A DNA stretch of 26,107 nucleotides from Actinobacteria bacterium UBA4719 (GCA_002404345.1 DHJN01000049.1:7768-33874), one strand, 5' to 3'; shown: positions 15,523 through 23,838, counted from the first letter of the stretch. Made by a program: numbers and translations. Notes: generated by a model not told the origin, from the letters alone.

Positions 15523-17153
15523 TGCGTCCGTTCGACGCCCGACTGCTCAGCCAGGTCCCCGCGACCCGACGACCGGTGCTCGCCCTCGGGGCGATCGGTG
15601 TCGCGGCGGGCCTGGCGACGATCGCACTTGCGTTCGCCGTGACCAGCCTGGTCGTCGCCGTGGTCGAGGGCCGCGCCGTGCTGACACCCGGCCTGTGGCT
15701 CGTGGGCCTGTTCACCCTGCGCGCGCTGCTGGCGGCCGCGAACGAGCTGGTCGGCACGTGGGCCGGAGTGCGGGTGTCGACCGTCCTTCGGGCGCGCCTC
15801 GTCGGGGCGCGGCTGGAACGGGACGCTGACTCGCGCCCGGAGGCAGGGCGCGCACAAGCCCTGGCAAATCAGGGGATGACAAGCATCGAGCCGTATGTCG
15901 CGCGCTACCTCCCAGCGCTCGTCTCCGGCGCCTTCCTGCCCGTGCTCGCCATCGGCACCCTGGCGTTCGTCGACTGGCCCAGCGCCCTGATCGTCGCGTT
16001 CACGGTCCCGCTGCTGCCCGTTTTCGCGGCTCTCATCGGACGCACGACTCAGGAGGCGACGCAGCGTCGGTGGCGGTCACTGTCGGCGCTGTCCGGACAC
16101 TTCCTCGACGTGATGCGCGGCCTGCCCACGCTCGCGTCATACGGGCGGGCCGAAGCCCAGGTGGACACGATCGCCACGGTGAGCCGACGGCACCGGCTCG
16201 CCACGATGAAGACGCTGCGGCTAGCCTTCCTGAGCTCCGCGGCACTCGAGCTGCTGGCCACCATCTCCGTGGCCCTCGTTGCGGTGACCGTCGGCATCCG
16301 CCTGGCCACCGGCTCGATGCCGCTGTACACCGCCATGCTGGCCATTCTCCTTGCACCAGAAGCCTACTGGCCGATCCGTCGGGTCGGCACGGAGTTCCAC
16401 TCGGCCGCCGATGGAGCCGAAGCCCTGGACGACGTCATCTCCGAGCTCGACCCCACCATCCCCGGACCGGACACCGCAGATCGAACGCTGATGGCCGTCT
16501 ACGACGCCGAAACCGGCGTCGAGCCCTGTCCGGTCGTGGTCGAGGCAATGGGATACGGCTTCCCGGGCGCGACCACGGACGTGCTCTACGACGTGTCCTT
16601 CGACCTCCCGATCGGGCTCACCGTCGTCACCGGGGTGTCCGGGGTCGGCAAGTCAACGCTGCTGGAGCTGCTGGCCGGACTCCGCCAGCCGAGCACCGGC
16701 ACGGTCACCGCACCTCGTTCACACCTGGTCACCCAACGGCCCTTCCTCGCGCCAGGGACCGTGCGCGACAACCTCACCCTCGGCAACGACAGCACCGACG
16801 ACGAGCTCTGGCAGATCTTGCGCAAGGTCGGGCTGGACTACATGGTCGTCGCCCTTGTGCACGGTCTGGACACGCAGCTCGGCGACGACGGGTTCGGGCT
16901 GTCGGCCGGCCAGCGGGCCCGCCTCACCCTGGCCAGAGCCGCCCTGTCGACGGCCCCGCTGCTGCTGCTCGACGAGCCCACGGCGCATCTCGACGACGAG
17001 TCAGCAGCGTTGGCACACAACCTGATCCAGAAGCTGGCCGAGCTGCGCACCGTCGTGGCCGTCACCCACCGGACGGAGCTGCTCACCCTCGCCGACGAGC
17101 ACATCCACCTCGTCGTGCGTCCCGTCCCTCACCTCGCCGGAGTCCACTCATGA
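15522..17153 (+). CDS. cydD: Thiol-reductant ABC exporter subunit CydD
   Basis: The protein is 543 residues when started at ATG 15522; the frame is open further upstream only because it overlaps cydB. An N-terminal six-helix exporter domain (about 15-285) precedes an ATPase domain with Walker A GVSGVGKST at 371-379, signature LSAGQ at 460-464, and Walker B LLLLDE at 480-485. CydDC exports cysteine/glutathione-type reductants, or handles haem, and is needed to assemble cytochrome bd. The order cydA-B-D-C and the stop-start overlaps (1 bp with cydB, 4 bp with cydC) show one operon. Confidence 0.95.
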   Translation: MRPFDARLLSQVPATRRPVLALGAIGVAAGLATIALAFAVTSLVVAVVEGRAVLTPGLWLVGLFTLRALLAAANELVGTWAGVRVSTVLRARLVGARLERDADSRPEAGRAQALANQGMTSIEPYVARYLPALVSGAFLPVLAIGTLAFVDWPSALIVAFTVPLLPVFAALIGRTTQEATQRRWRSLSALSGHFLDVMRGLPTLASYGRAEAQVDTIATVSRRHRLATMKTLRLAFLSSAALELLATISVALVAVTVGIRLATGSMPLYTAMLAILLAPEAYWPIRRVGTEFHSAADGAEALDDVISELDPTIPGPDTADRTLMAVYDAETGVEPCPVVVEAMGYGFPGATTDVLYDVSFDLPIGLTVVTGVSGVGKSTLLELLAGLRQPSTGTVTAPRSHLVTQRPFLAPGTVRDNLTLGNDSTDDELWQILRKVGLDYMVVALVHGLDTQLGDDGFGLSAGQRARLTLARAALSTAPLLLLDEPTAHLDDESAALAHNLIQKLAELRTVVAVTHRTELLTLADEHIHLVVRPVPHLAGVHS

Positions 17154-18892
17154 CGACTCCCGACTCACGAACAACCTCTCCCGACTCACGAACAACCTCT
17201 CTCGACGCCGGGCAGGGGATCGACGCCGGGCAGGGGATCAAGGCGGGGTTGCGAATCCGGGCGGTTGTCGGCGCTGGGCTGCTCGGCGGCATCGCGACCA
17301 CGTCGGGTATCGCACTGACCGCCACCTCCGGCTGGCTGATCGTCCGCGCCAGCGAACGCCCTGTCATCCTCCTGCTGCTCACCGCGATCGTGTCCGTGCG
17401 CACCTTCGGCATGGCCCGGCCGGTCTTTCGCTACTGGGAACGCCTGCGCTCGCACGACATCGCCCTCGCCGACCTCGCCGACCGACGCACCACGGCATAC
17501 CAACGGCTCATCCCGCTGACCCCGGCCCGACTTGGCCGGCGCGGCCGCGCCGATCTGTTGACCGGGGTCGTCGACGACCTGAGTGACGTCGTGGACGCGC
17601 AGGTCAGGGTCACCGTGCCGGTCCTGTCGACGCTCATCGCGAGCGCCGTGGCGGCGATCGTCACCGCTGTCCTCTCACCCGTGGGCGGCTTGGTCATTGC
17701 CTCCATGGCGACCCTCGCAGCTCCCGTCCTCGTCCTCGGCTGGCGGCTGGAAGCGCGCTCCCAGCAGAGCCTGCTGGGAGCCCGGGCGGAGGTGGCGCGC
17801 GTTACAGCCCTGGTGTCCGGCAATGCCGGTGAGCTCCAGGCCATCGGTGCGGGTGACCGAGCGCAGACCTGGCTGGCCACCGCACATGCCGAGCTGTGCC
17901 GGGCAGCCCGGCGCCAGAGCAATGGCCGGGCCGCGGCCGCGGGGCTCCTGCTCCTGCTGACCGCCGCCGGCACGATCGCCATGACGGCCGCGATCCTGCC
18001 GGGCGTCGGCACGACGATCTCGACACCGGTCGCTGCGCTCCTGCTCCTGACGCCCATCGCGCTCGGTGACGCCTTCTCCACCCTTCCCGATGCCATCCGT
18101 GCCCTCGCCCGCTCCCAGGCCAGCGCCGTCCGGCTGCACACGCTGTTCGACCAGCAGCCAGCTGTCAGAGCCACCGGGGTCCGTCCCTATGGCATCCACT
18201 CGCTGGACGACACAGCCGGTATGCCGGAGCTCATCTCCCTGCACGAGCTCACGGCCGCGTGGTCCGGCACCGTGCCGCAGGTCGGACCGCTGAACTTGCA
18301 GATCCAGCCCGGAACCCGGTTGGCCATCACCGGCCCCAACGGCTGTGGGAAGTCCACCCTGCTTGCGGTGCTGGCCCGACAGCTCGACCCGACCGGTGGC
18401 GGCTACCGACTGGGCGACCAGGATGCCTTGGCGTTCGAGCTGACGGGGGCGCGTCGGGCCTTCGCCGTTCTTGATGACGAGCCCCACCTTTTCGCCTCAA
18501 CCCTGCGCGCCAACCTTGCGCTGGCACGCCCCGGTTCGGCCGATCCTGAGCTCGTCGATGCCCTGGGCCGAGCGGGTCTGGCCCCATGGTTCGCCGAGCT
18601 CGACCAAGGACTGGACACCATCATCGGTGCGGGCGGCCGCGGTGTGTCCGGCGGAGAACGGGCGCGGCTCGGACTGGCTCGGGCTCTCCTTTCCGGGCGA
18701 CCGGTGCTGCTGCTCGACGAGCCGGTGGCCCACCTGGACCACGCCACCGCAGACGCGGTGATGGGCGACCTCACCCGTTCGGCGACAGGGCAGTCGGTGG
18801 TCATGGTCACCCATCGCCGTGACGGTCTCGCGGGTTTCGACCGCGTCATCGACCTCTCACGACATACCGGTGATCCTGCCCGAGCGGTTTGA
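17150..18892 (+). CDS. cydC: Thiol-reductant ABC exporter subunit CydC
   Basis: The protein has 580 residues from ATG 17150, overlapping cydD by ATGA. A transmembrane exporter domain (about 33-310) precedes the ATPase domain with Walker A GPNGCGKST at 395-403, signature VSGGE at 499-503, Walker B VLLLDE at 519-524 and switch His555. It forms the heterodimeric exporter with CydD. The first ~32 residues are unusual: a doubled PDSRTTS heptad followed by a doubled DAGQGI hexad, both encoded by exact DNA duplications, just ahead of the first helix. A far longer open frame upstream (to 16070) is a shadow of cydD. Confidence 0.94.
   Translation: MTTPDSRTTSPDSRTTSLDAGQGIDAGQGIKAGLRIRAVVGAGLLGGIATTSGIALTATSGWLIVRASERPVILLLLTAIVSVRTFGMARPVFRYWERLRSHDIALADLADRRTTAYQRLIPLTPARLGRRGRADLLTGVVDDLSDVVDAQVRVTVPVLSTLIASAVAAIVTAVLSPVGGLVIASMATLAAPVLVLGWRLEARSQQSLLGARAEVARVTALVSGNAGELQAIGAGDRAQTWLATAHAELCRAARRQSNGRAAAAGLLLLLTAAGTIAMTAAILPGVGTTISTPVAALLLLTPIALGDAFSTLPDAIRALARSQASAVRLHTLFDQQPAVRATGVRPYGIHSLDDTAGMPELISLHELTAAWSGTVPQVGPLNLQIQPGTRLAITGPNGCGKSTLLAVLARQLDPTGGGYRLGDQDALAFELTGARRAFAVLDDEPHLFASTLRANLALARPGSADPELVDALGRAGLAPWFAELDQGLDTIIGAGGRGVSGGERARLGLARALLSGRPVLLLDEPVAHLDHATADAVMGDLTRSATGQSVVMVTHRRDGLAGFDRVIDLSRHTGDPARAV
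17158..17238 (+). repeat. Two adjacent in-frame tandem duplications in the cydC 5' end
   Basis: A 21-bp unit is repeated exactly at 17158-17178 and 17179-17199. A different 18-bp unit, CGACGCCGGGCAGGGGAT, is repeated exactly at 17203-17220 and 17221-17238. Both periods are multiples of three, so the frame is kept and the cytoplasmic N-terminus is lengthened. Exact identity suggests recent events. Confidence 0.93.
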
Positions 18893-18898
18893 GACTCG

Positions 18899-18925
18899 TC
18901 ATCGAACCACCTCCTGCCAGCCGCT
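18899..18925 (-). repeat. Duplicated fragment of the tetR 3' end
   Basis: This 27-bp segment matches 19034-19060 at 24 of 27 positions. On the minus strand it reads as codons SGWQEVVR plus TGA, while the intact tetR ends SGWQEVAR plus TGA. The reading frame and stop are preserved, so it is a remnant of a tetR-like 3' end rather than chance. The two copies are 135 bp apart and enclose the hairpin repeat at 18933-19002. Confidence 0.7.
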
Positions 18926-18932
18926 CGCCTGG

Positions 18933-19002
18933 TTGCTCTCAAACCACCGTTCCGGCCGCGGATCGGGCTTAGTTCGGTGGTTTCACGGCAAGGAGTGCCA
19001 GG
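18933..19002. repeat. ~70-bp dispersed repeat, copy 1, with strong hairpin
   Basis: This segment resembles 20513-20582, sharing among others TTGCTCTCAA, CCACCGTTCC, CGGATCGGGC and GGCAAGGAGTGCC. Inside it the 9-bp arms AAACCACCG (18941-18949) and CGGTGGTTT (18975-18983) can pair across a 25-base loop. It lies between the convergent ends of cydC and tetR, where it could serve as a bidirectional terminator, although no T-run follows. Confidence 0.75.
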
Positions 19003-19033
19003 CGGAGCGCCACGCTCAAGTTCATCCCCCGAA

Positions 19034-19609
19034 TCATCGCGCCACTTCCTGCCAGCCGCTAAGGCTCACGTGCAGTGCGAAGAGGAGCCGCTCGAAGGAG
19101 CGGCCGACGTCCTGGGGCAGCCCGAAACCACCTTCGACGTCGAGGCTGACGAAGCCGTGCAGTGCGCTCCGGACCACCCGCGTGGCGTGGATCGCCTCGT
19201 CGCCATGCAGCCCGTAGCCACGCAGGGCGGCAAACACGGCCTCCACCGCTTGCTCGGCCGCGGCCAGATGCCCTGGGTCTTCGGCGTCGGGAACACCTTG
19301 GGTCAGCGGGTAGCGGCCCGGGTGTGCCAGCGCATAGTCACGGTAGGCATGGGCCAGGAACCGCAGCGCATCCTCCCCCGACCGGCCGGCAATAGCGTTC
19401 GACAGGGCGTGCGACAGCTCGGCCGTCACGCGCGCAGATACCTTCTGCTGCAACGCCTCCAGGTTACGCACGTGTTTGTAGAGCGACGGCGCGGCCACAC
19501 CGGTGCGGTTGGCGACGGCCGCCAGGGTCAGGGCCGCCGCCCCATTCTCGTCGATCAGCTCGACCGCCACGTTGACCACGGAGGCCGTGGACAAGCCGGC
19601 CCTAGCCAT
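19034..19609 (-). CDS. TetR-family transcriptional regulator
   Basis: The protein has 191 residues. The N-terminal helix-turn-helix is around 27-47 (LTLAAVANRTGVAAPSLYKHV region), followed by an all-helical ligand domain resembling the WHG-type TetR C-terminal domain. The start ATG 19609 overlaps the upstream hydrolase stop by 8 bp and has no ribosome site of its own, so it is translated by coupling. A 26-codon upstream extension lies inside the hydrolase gene and is not family-like. It very probably represses its own operon through the inverted repeat at 20413-20464. The ligand is unknown, perhaps a hydrolase substrate. Confidence 0.9.
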   Translation of the reverse strand: MARAGLSTASVVNVAVELIDENGAAALTLAAVANRTGVAAPSLYKHVRNLEALQQKVSARVTAELSHALSNAIAGRSGEDALRFLAHAYRDYALAHPGRYPLTQGVPDAEDPGHLAAAEQAVEAVFAALRGYGLHGDEAIHATRVVRSALHGFVSLDVEGGFGLPQDVGRSFERLLFALHVSLSGWQEVAR

Positions 19610-20432
19610 GGACGACGTCTGCCAGGAACGGCAGGACCGCCGACGCGGTGGCCTCAGGAAGCTCGGCGTGCGGGTAGTGCCCGGCACGCTCGATCAGCTC
19701 GAGGGTGACTCGGGTGAACTGACCGACGAGGGCCTCCCCATCCCTGGCCGCGGCCACGGGGTCCGGGAAGTCGGGGTCCTTGGTGCCCATGACGATCAGC
19801 ACGGGGCAGCGCAGCTCGGGGATACGCCCACGGCACTGCTCCTGTTCGGTCGCCACCCCTGCGACCGCGGCCATCCGGCCGGGCTCGCGCAGTGAGGCCG
19901 TCATGGCGCGCAGGTACGCGGCGAAGTCGGCGGGCTTGGCGGCCTTGTAGAGGGACGGGTAGAACAGCCGACTCCAGATCAGGGGGCTGCTGGTGACGAT
20001 CTTCTCCGCCAGGCGCAGGATCGGCGACAGCTTGCCGTCACGCAGGAACGGACCGACCAGGGCGAGCCCGCCGACCAGCTCCGGCTCCTGCGCGGCCGCC
20101 CAGATCGCGGCTGCGGCAGCGTTGGAGTGGCCGATGATCGTGGCGGGCCTGCCGAGGTGGCGGATCATCGCGAGCATGTCCTCGCCGGTGGCCAAGCTGC
20201 CGTAGCCGGCCCACGGTGAACTCGACTCGCCGTGACCGCGCTGGTCCATGCACGCGACGCGGTAGCCGGCCTCGACCAGCCTGGGCGCCAGGAACCGGAA
20301 GGCCACACGCACGTCGCCCATGCCCGCGACGCAGAGAACCAGCGCCCCGTTATCGGGTCCGGTGACGTCATAGGCCAGCCGACCGCCGGGAACGTCAAGG
20401 AACTGGGTGTCAACCTCTTGGCTAATGTTCAT
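19602..20432 (-). CDS. Alpha/beta-fold hydrolase
   Basis: The 276-residue cytosolic hydrolase has the full alpha/beta signature: oxyanion segment CVAGMGD, MDQRGHGES, nucleophile Ser103 in GHSNA, probable acid Asp219 in GTKDPDFPDP and His252 in AGHYPHAE. No signal peptide is seen. I start at ATG 20432 because a TTGACA/TAGCTT promoter ends 7 bases upstream. The TTG at 20459 would put the start inside the promoter. It is the first gene of a two-gene operon with tetR. The substrate is not predictable; esterase, lactonase and C-C hydrolase are all possible. Confidence 0.9.
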   Translation of the reverse strand: MNISQEVDTQFLDVPGGRLAYDVTGPDNGALVLCVAGMGDVRVAFRFLAPRLVEAGYRVACMDQRGHGESSSPWAGYGSLATGEDMLAMIRHLGRPATIIGHSNAAAAAIWAAAQEPELVGGLALVGPFLRDGKLSPILRLAEKIVTSSPLIWSRLFYPSLYKAAKPADFAAYLRAMTASLREPGRMAAVAGVATEQEQCRGRIPELRCPVLIVMGTKDPDFPDPVAAARDGEALVGQFTRVTLELIERAGHYPHAELPEATASAVLPFLADVVHG

Positions 20433-20469
20433 AGCGTCAAAGCTACTATCATTAGCCAAGAGGTGTCAA
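20413..20469 (-). promoter_or_regulatory. Leaderless promoter with 15-bp inverted-repeat operator (TetR site)
   Basis: On the minus strand TTGACA (20469-20464), an 18-bp spacer and TAGCTT (20445-20440) are followed after 7 bases by the hydrolase ATG, with no ribosome site. Perfect 15-bp arms ACCTCTTGGCTAATG (20413-20427) and CATTAGCCAAGAGGT (20450-20464) flank a 22-bp centre. One arm fills the -35/-10 spacer; the other covers codons 2-7. Binding there would block initiation, consistent with autorepression by the operon's TetR protein. GGTGTCAA occurs beside both arms (20406 and 20462). Confidence 0.8.
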
Positions 20470-20512
20470 GACCTCGCTTTCCGGTAGCTTCGGACCCGCT
20501 CGTTTCGCCTTC

Positions 20513-20582
20513 TTGCTCTCAAGCCACCGTTCCTGCCCCGGATCGGGCCTCATTCGGTCGTTTCGGGGCAAGGAGTGCCGGG
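20513..20582. repeat. ~70-bp dispersed repeat, copy 2
   Basis: This is the direct-orientation relative of 18933-19002. Its hairpin arms are weaker (AGCCACCG against CGGTCGTTT). It lies between the hydrolase promoter and bioA. The two copies bracket the hydrolase-tetR operon. The gap holds no recognisable biotin operator. Confidence 0.7.
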
Positions 20583-20626
20583 CTTGTGGTTGAGGGGCTC
20601 GGACGCACGAGAGAGAATCGTTGGCG

Positions 20627-21982
20627 ATGACCGACGACCAGAAGCTCACCGACCTGCTCACCTTCGACCGCGAACACCTCTGGCACCCCTACTCCTGCGC
20701 GCTGACGCCCACGGCGTCATACCTCGTGGAGTCGGCGTCCGGCATACGGCTGCAGCTGCGCCGCCCCGGCGGAGAGATCATCAGCGTCGTCGATGCGATG
20801 TCGTCCTGGTGGAGCGCCATCCACGGTTACGCGGTGCCGTCGCTCGACGAAGCCGCCCGCGACCAGCTCGGCCGGATGAGCCACGTCATGTTCGGTGGAC
20901 TGACCCACGAACCGGCAGTCGCCTTGGGACGCAAGCTGATCGAGCTGGCGCCGCGACTGGACGGGCAGGACGAGTCACCGCTGCAGCACGTCTTCCTCGC
21001 CGACTCGGGGTCGGTCTCGGTCGAGGTCGCTATGAAGATGGCGTGGCAGTTCCACGTCAACTCCGGGCGCCCGCGACCCAAGATGTTCACGATCCGCGGC
21101 GGCTACCACGGCGACACGTTCGCGGCAATGAGCGTGTGCGATCCGGTCGGTGGAATGCACTCGTTGTTCACCGGCGTCCTGCCCGAGCAGATCTTCGCCC
21201 AGCGTCCACCTGCCGGGATCGACGTCGCTGCGGACGACCCGGCGATGGTCGCCTGGGAACAGGAGACCCGAGCCCTCTATGCCGCACACGCCGCCGAGGT
21301 CGCAGCGGTCGTGGTCGAGCCGGTGCTCCAGGGCGCCGGAGGGATGTACATCTACAGCCCGTATGCCGTGCAGGTGCTCGCCTCGCTGGCCCGCGAGCAT
21401 GGCGCCCTGCTGATCTTCGACGAGATCGCCACGGGCTTCGGGCGGACCGGCACGTTGTGGGCGGCGCAGCGGTGCGCCGTGGTGCCGGACATCCTTACGG
21501 TGGGCAAGGCATTGACCGGTGGCTACCTGACCCTGGCCGCGACCCTGTGCACGCGCGAGGTCGCGCAGGGCGTGAGCAGCGGCCAGTCCGGCGGTCTGAT
21601 GCACGGACCCACGTTCATGGGCAACCCCCTGGCCTGCTCGGTGGCGCTGGCGAGCCTGGAGCTGTTGGAGCGCAACGACTTCCGCGCCCAGACTGCACGC
21701 ATCGAGTCGGAGCTGGGCACAGGTCTTGAACCAGCCCTGGACCTCGACTGCGTCAAAGGGGTGCGCACCCTGGGAGCCGTCGGCGTCATTCAGCTGACCG
21801 GCCCCGTCGACGTGGCGGCCATCGGTGCAGCCGCCATCGAACGCGGGGTGTGGGTACGCCCGTTCCGCGATCTCGTGTACACGATGCCGCCGTATGTCAG
21901 CACCACCGAGGACATCGGCGCCATCACCACGGCCATGGTCGAGTCCGTCGACGAGGTTCACGGCGGTCTGACCACCGACTGA
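20627..21982 (+). CDS. bioA: Adenosylmethionine-8-amino-7-oxononanoate aminotransferase
   Basis: This 451-residue PLP enzyme converts KAPA to DAPA in biotin synthesis, using SAM as amino donor. BioA-specific features include LWHPYS near residue 18, MSSWW at 58-62, the RGGYHGDT segment (158-164), DEIATGFGRTG near 265-275 and the PLP lysine K294 in VGKALTGGY. ATG 20627 is chosen; a TTG two codons upstream is in frame, and GAGAGA lies upstream of both. It is first in bioA-bioF-bioD, with 24 bp to bioF. Confidence 0.95.
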   Translation: MTDDQKLTDLLTFDREHLWHPYSCALTPTASYLVESASGIRLQLRRPGGEIISVVDAMSSWWSAIHGYAVPSLDEAARDQLGRMSHVMFGGLTHEPAVALGRKLIELAPRLDGQDESPLQHVFLADSGSVSVEVAMKMAWQFHVNSGRPRPKMFTIRGGYHGDTFAAMSVCDPVGGMHSLFTGVLPEQIFAQRPPAGIDVAADDPAMVAWEQETRALYAAHAAEVAAVVVEPVLQGAGGMYIYSPYAVQVLASLAREHGALLIFDEIATGFGRTGTLWAAQRCAVVPDILTVGKALTGGYLTLAATLCTREVAQGVSSGQSGGLMHGPTFMGNPLACSVALASLELLERNDFRAQTARIESELGTGLEPALDLDCVKGVRTLGAVGVIQLTGPVDVAAIGAAAIERGVWVRPFRDLVYTMPPYVSTTEDIGAITTAMVESVDEVHGGLTTD

Positions 21983-22006
21983 CCCACGCGCCCTCGTTGT
22001 CCCCAG

Positions 22007-23143
22007 ATGGGCCAGCATGGGTTCGTGAACTGGTTCCTGGATGACCTCGCGGCCAAGGCGGCCGAGCGCGAACGCCTCGGCCTGACCCGGCGACTGGTCG
22101 CGCGTCAGAACGAGGACCTGCTTGACCTGGCCGGAAATGACTACCTGGGGCTCACCAACCGCCCCGAGGTCATCTTCGGGGCGACGTCAGCGGCTCGCAC
22201 GTACGGCGGTGGCGCGGGAGCCTCGCGACTGGTCACCGGCACCTTGCCGATCCACGACCAGCTGGAGGGCGCTCTGGCCGGACTGCTCCAGGCCGACAGT
22301 GCGCTGGCGTTCTCCACCGGCTATCACGCCAACCTCGGCGCGGTAACCGCCCTCAGCGACGCCGACACCCTGATCGTCTCGGACGCCCACGTCCATGCCT
22401 CGCTCATCGACGCAGCTCGACTCTCCAGGGCACAGGTGGCCGTCGCCCGGCACAACGACACGGCCGACGTCGAACGGATTCTGGGGTCACGCACCCAGCC
22501 CAAGGCGATGATCCTGGTCGAGTCCATCTACTCCGTCCTGGGTGACGCGGCACCCCTGGTGGAGCTCGACGAGATCGCCCGGCGCCACAGCTCGATCCTG
22601 CTCATCGACGAGGCGCACGGCCTCGGCGTGGCCGGCGACCACGGCCAAGGACTGACAGCAAGCCTCGGGCTCTCCCGAGCCGAGTACGTCATCACCACTG
22701 TCACCCTGTCCAAGTCCCTTGCGGCACAAGGCGGTGCGGTCCTCGGGCACCCAGCCGTTCGCGAACAGCTGGTCAACACTGCCCGGCCCTTCATCTACGA
22801 CACCGGGCTGGCTCCCGCCGCTGCCGGCGCCGCGCTCGCCGCGATCAGCGCTCTCAACCGCGACCCGAGCATGGTCGCCCGCGTTCGGGCCAACGCTGCG
22901 ACCCTGGCCGAGGCCTGCGGTGTTGAGCCGCCTGCCGGGGCCGTGCTGTCCATCCCGATGCCCGGCCCTCGAGAAGCCCTGGCAGCGGTCGCGGTCTGCG
23001 CGGAGCACGGCATACGGATCGGGTGCTTCCGTCCGCCCTCGACACCCGACGGCATCTCGCGCCTGCGGATCACCGCACATGCCCATCACACGCCAGACGA
23101 GATCGCCCGCGCCACAAAGGTCCTCAGCGAGATCACCCGGTGA
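22007..23143 (+). CDS. bioF: 8-amino-7-oxononanoate synthase
   Basis: This 378-residue PLP-dependent alpha-oxoamine synthase condenses pimeloyl thioester and alanine to KAPA. It shows the LAGNDYLGL start of the fold, GAGASRLVTGT, STGYHANLG, DEAHGLG and the PLP lysine K236 in TLSKSLAAQGG. No Shine-Dalgarno sequence is evident. ATG 22007 or the in-frame GTG 22025 (giving VNWFLDDLAAKAAERER) are both possible, the latter nearer to usual family length. Its stop overlaps bioD as GTGA. Confidence 0.95.
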   Translation: MGQHGFVNWFLDDLAAKAAERERLGLTRRLVARQNEDLLDLAGNDYLGLTNRPEVIFGATSAARTYGGGAGASRLVTGTLPIHDQLEGALAGLLQADSALAFSTGYHANLGAVTALSDADTLIVSDAHVHASLIDAARLSRAQVAVARHNDTADVERILGSRTQPKAMILVESIYSVLGDAAPLVELDEIARRHSSILLIDEAHGLGVAGDHGQGLTASLGLSRAEYVITTVTLSKSLAAQGGAVLGHPAVREQLVNTARPFIYDTGLAPAAAGAALAAISALNRDPSMVARVRANAATLAEACGVEPPAGAVLSIPMPGPREALAAVAVCAEHGIRIGCFRPPSTPDGISRLRITAHAHHTPDEIARATKVLSEITR

Positions 23144-23838
23144 GCGAGCTCGCGCCCATCATCGTCGTGACCGGCACCGACACCGCGATCGGCAAGACGG
23201 TGACCACGGCCGCGATCGTCGTCGGCCTTCGCGGTCAGGGCTTGCGGCTGGTCGTCGTCAAGCCGACCCAGACCGGGCTGCTGCCGGGCCAACCCGGGGA
23301 CATCCACGACGTATGCCGGTTGGCCGGCAAGGTCGAGACCCACGAGTTCGTCCGGTTGCCGGACCCGCTGGCTCCCGACGCCGCTGGCCGTCGGGTCGGC
23401 GTTGCGCTACCCAGCGTCGCTGACCACGCCGCCAGGCTGGCCGCGATCGCCCACCGCGACGACGTCGATCTCGTTCTCGTCGAGGGAGCTGGCGGTCTGC
23501 TCGTGCGGCTGGACGGCGACGGCGGCACGATCGCGGACCTGGGGTCCGAGCTCTCCGCGCTCGGCGCCAAGGTGGGTTACGTCGTCGTGGCCGCCGCGGG
23601 CCTGGGCACCTTGAACCACAGCGCGCTCACGGCCGAAGCGCTGCGGACGCGGGGTCTGGACTGTCTCGGCTTCGTCATCGGGTCCTGGCCCCAGAACCCG
23701 GACCTGGCGATGCGGACCAACCTGGAGGACCTGGCGTCGGTTACCGGCACCCAGCTCCTGGGCCGCATCCCCGCCGGTGCGGGGCAGTGGACGCCAGTCG
23801 AGTTCCAGGCCAAAGCGGCGGCCTGGATTGCCATCTAG
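23140..23838 (+). CDS. bioD: ATP-dependent dethiobiotin synthetase
   Basis: The 232-residue enzyme closes the ureido ring of DAPA to dethiobiotin using CO2 and ATP. Visible features are the P-loop TGTDTAIGKT at 11-20, the catalytic lysine K41 in VVKPTQTG, and VEGAGGL. A GTG start overlaps the bioF stop by 4 bp; the frame is open 39 codons further upstream within bioF, but that part is not family-like. The stop codon is fused to a CCTAGG repeat unit. bioB is not in the window. Confidence 0.95.
   Translation: MSELAPIIVVTGTDTAIGKTVTTAAIVVGLRGQGLRLVVVKPTQTGLLPGQPGDIHDVCRLAGKVETHEFVRLPDPLAPDAAGRRVGVALPSVADHAARLAAIAHRDDVDLVLVEGAGGLLVRLDGDGGTIADLGSELSALGAKVGYVVVAAAGLGTLNHSALTAEALRTRGLDCLGFVIGSWPQNPDLAMRTNLEDLASVTGTQLLGRIPAGAGQWTPVEFQAKAAAWIAI

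Noticed and set aside
16070..17149. A 360-codon upstream extension of cydC in the same frame
   Set aside because: It overlaps cydD in another frame and is Arg/Pro/His-rich without any motif. The CydC fold begins after ATG 17150.
20583..20626. A biotin-responsive operator (BioQ or BirA type) before bioA
   Set aside because: No TGAAC-type palindrome or other convincing inverted repeat was found. The upstream gap is mostly the dispersed repeat copy.
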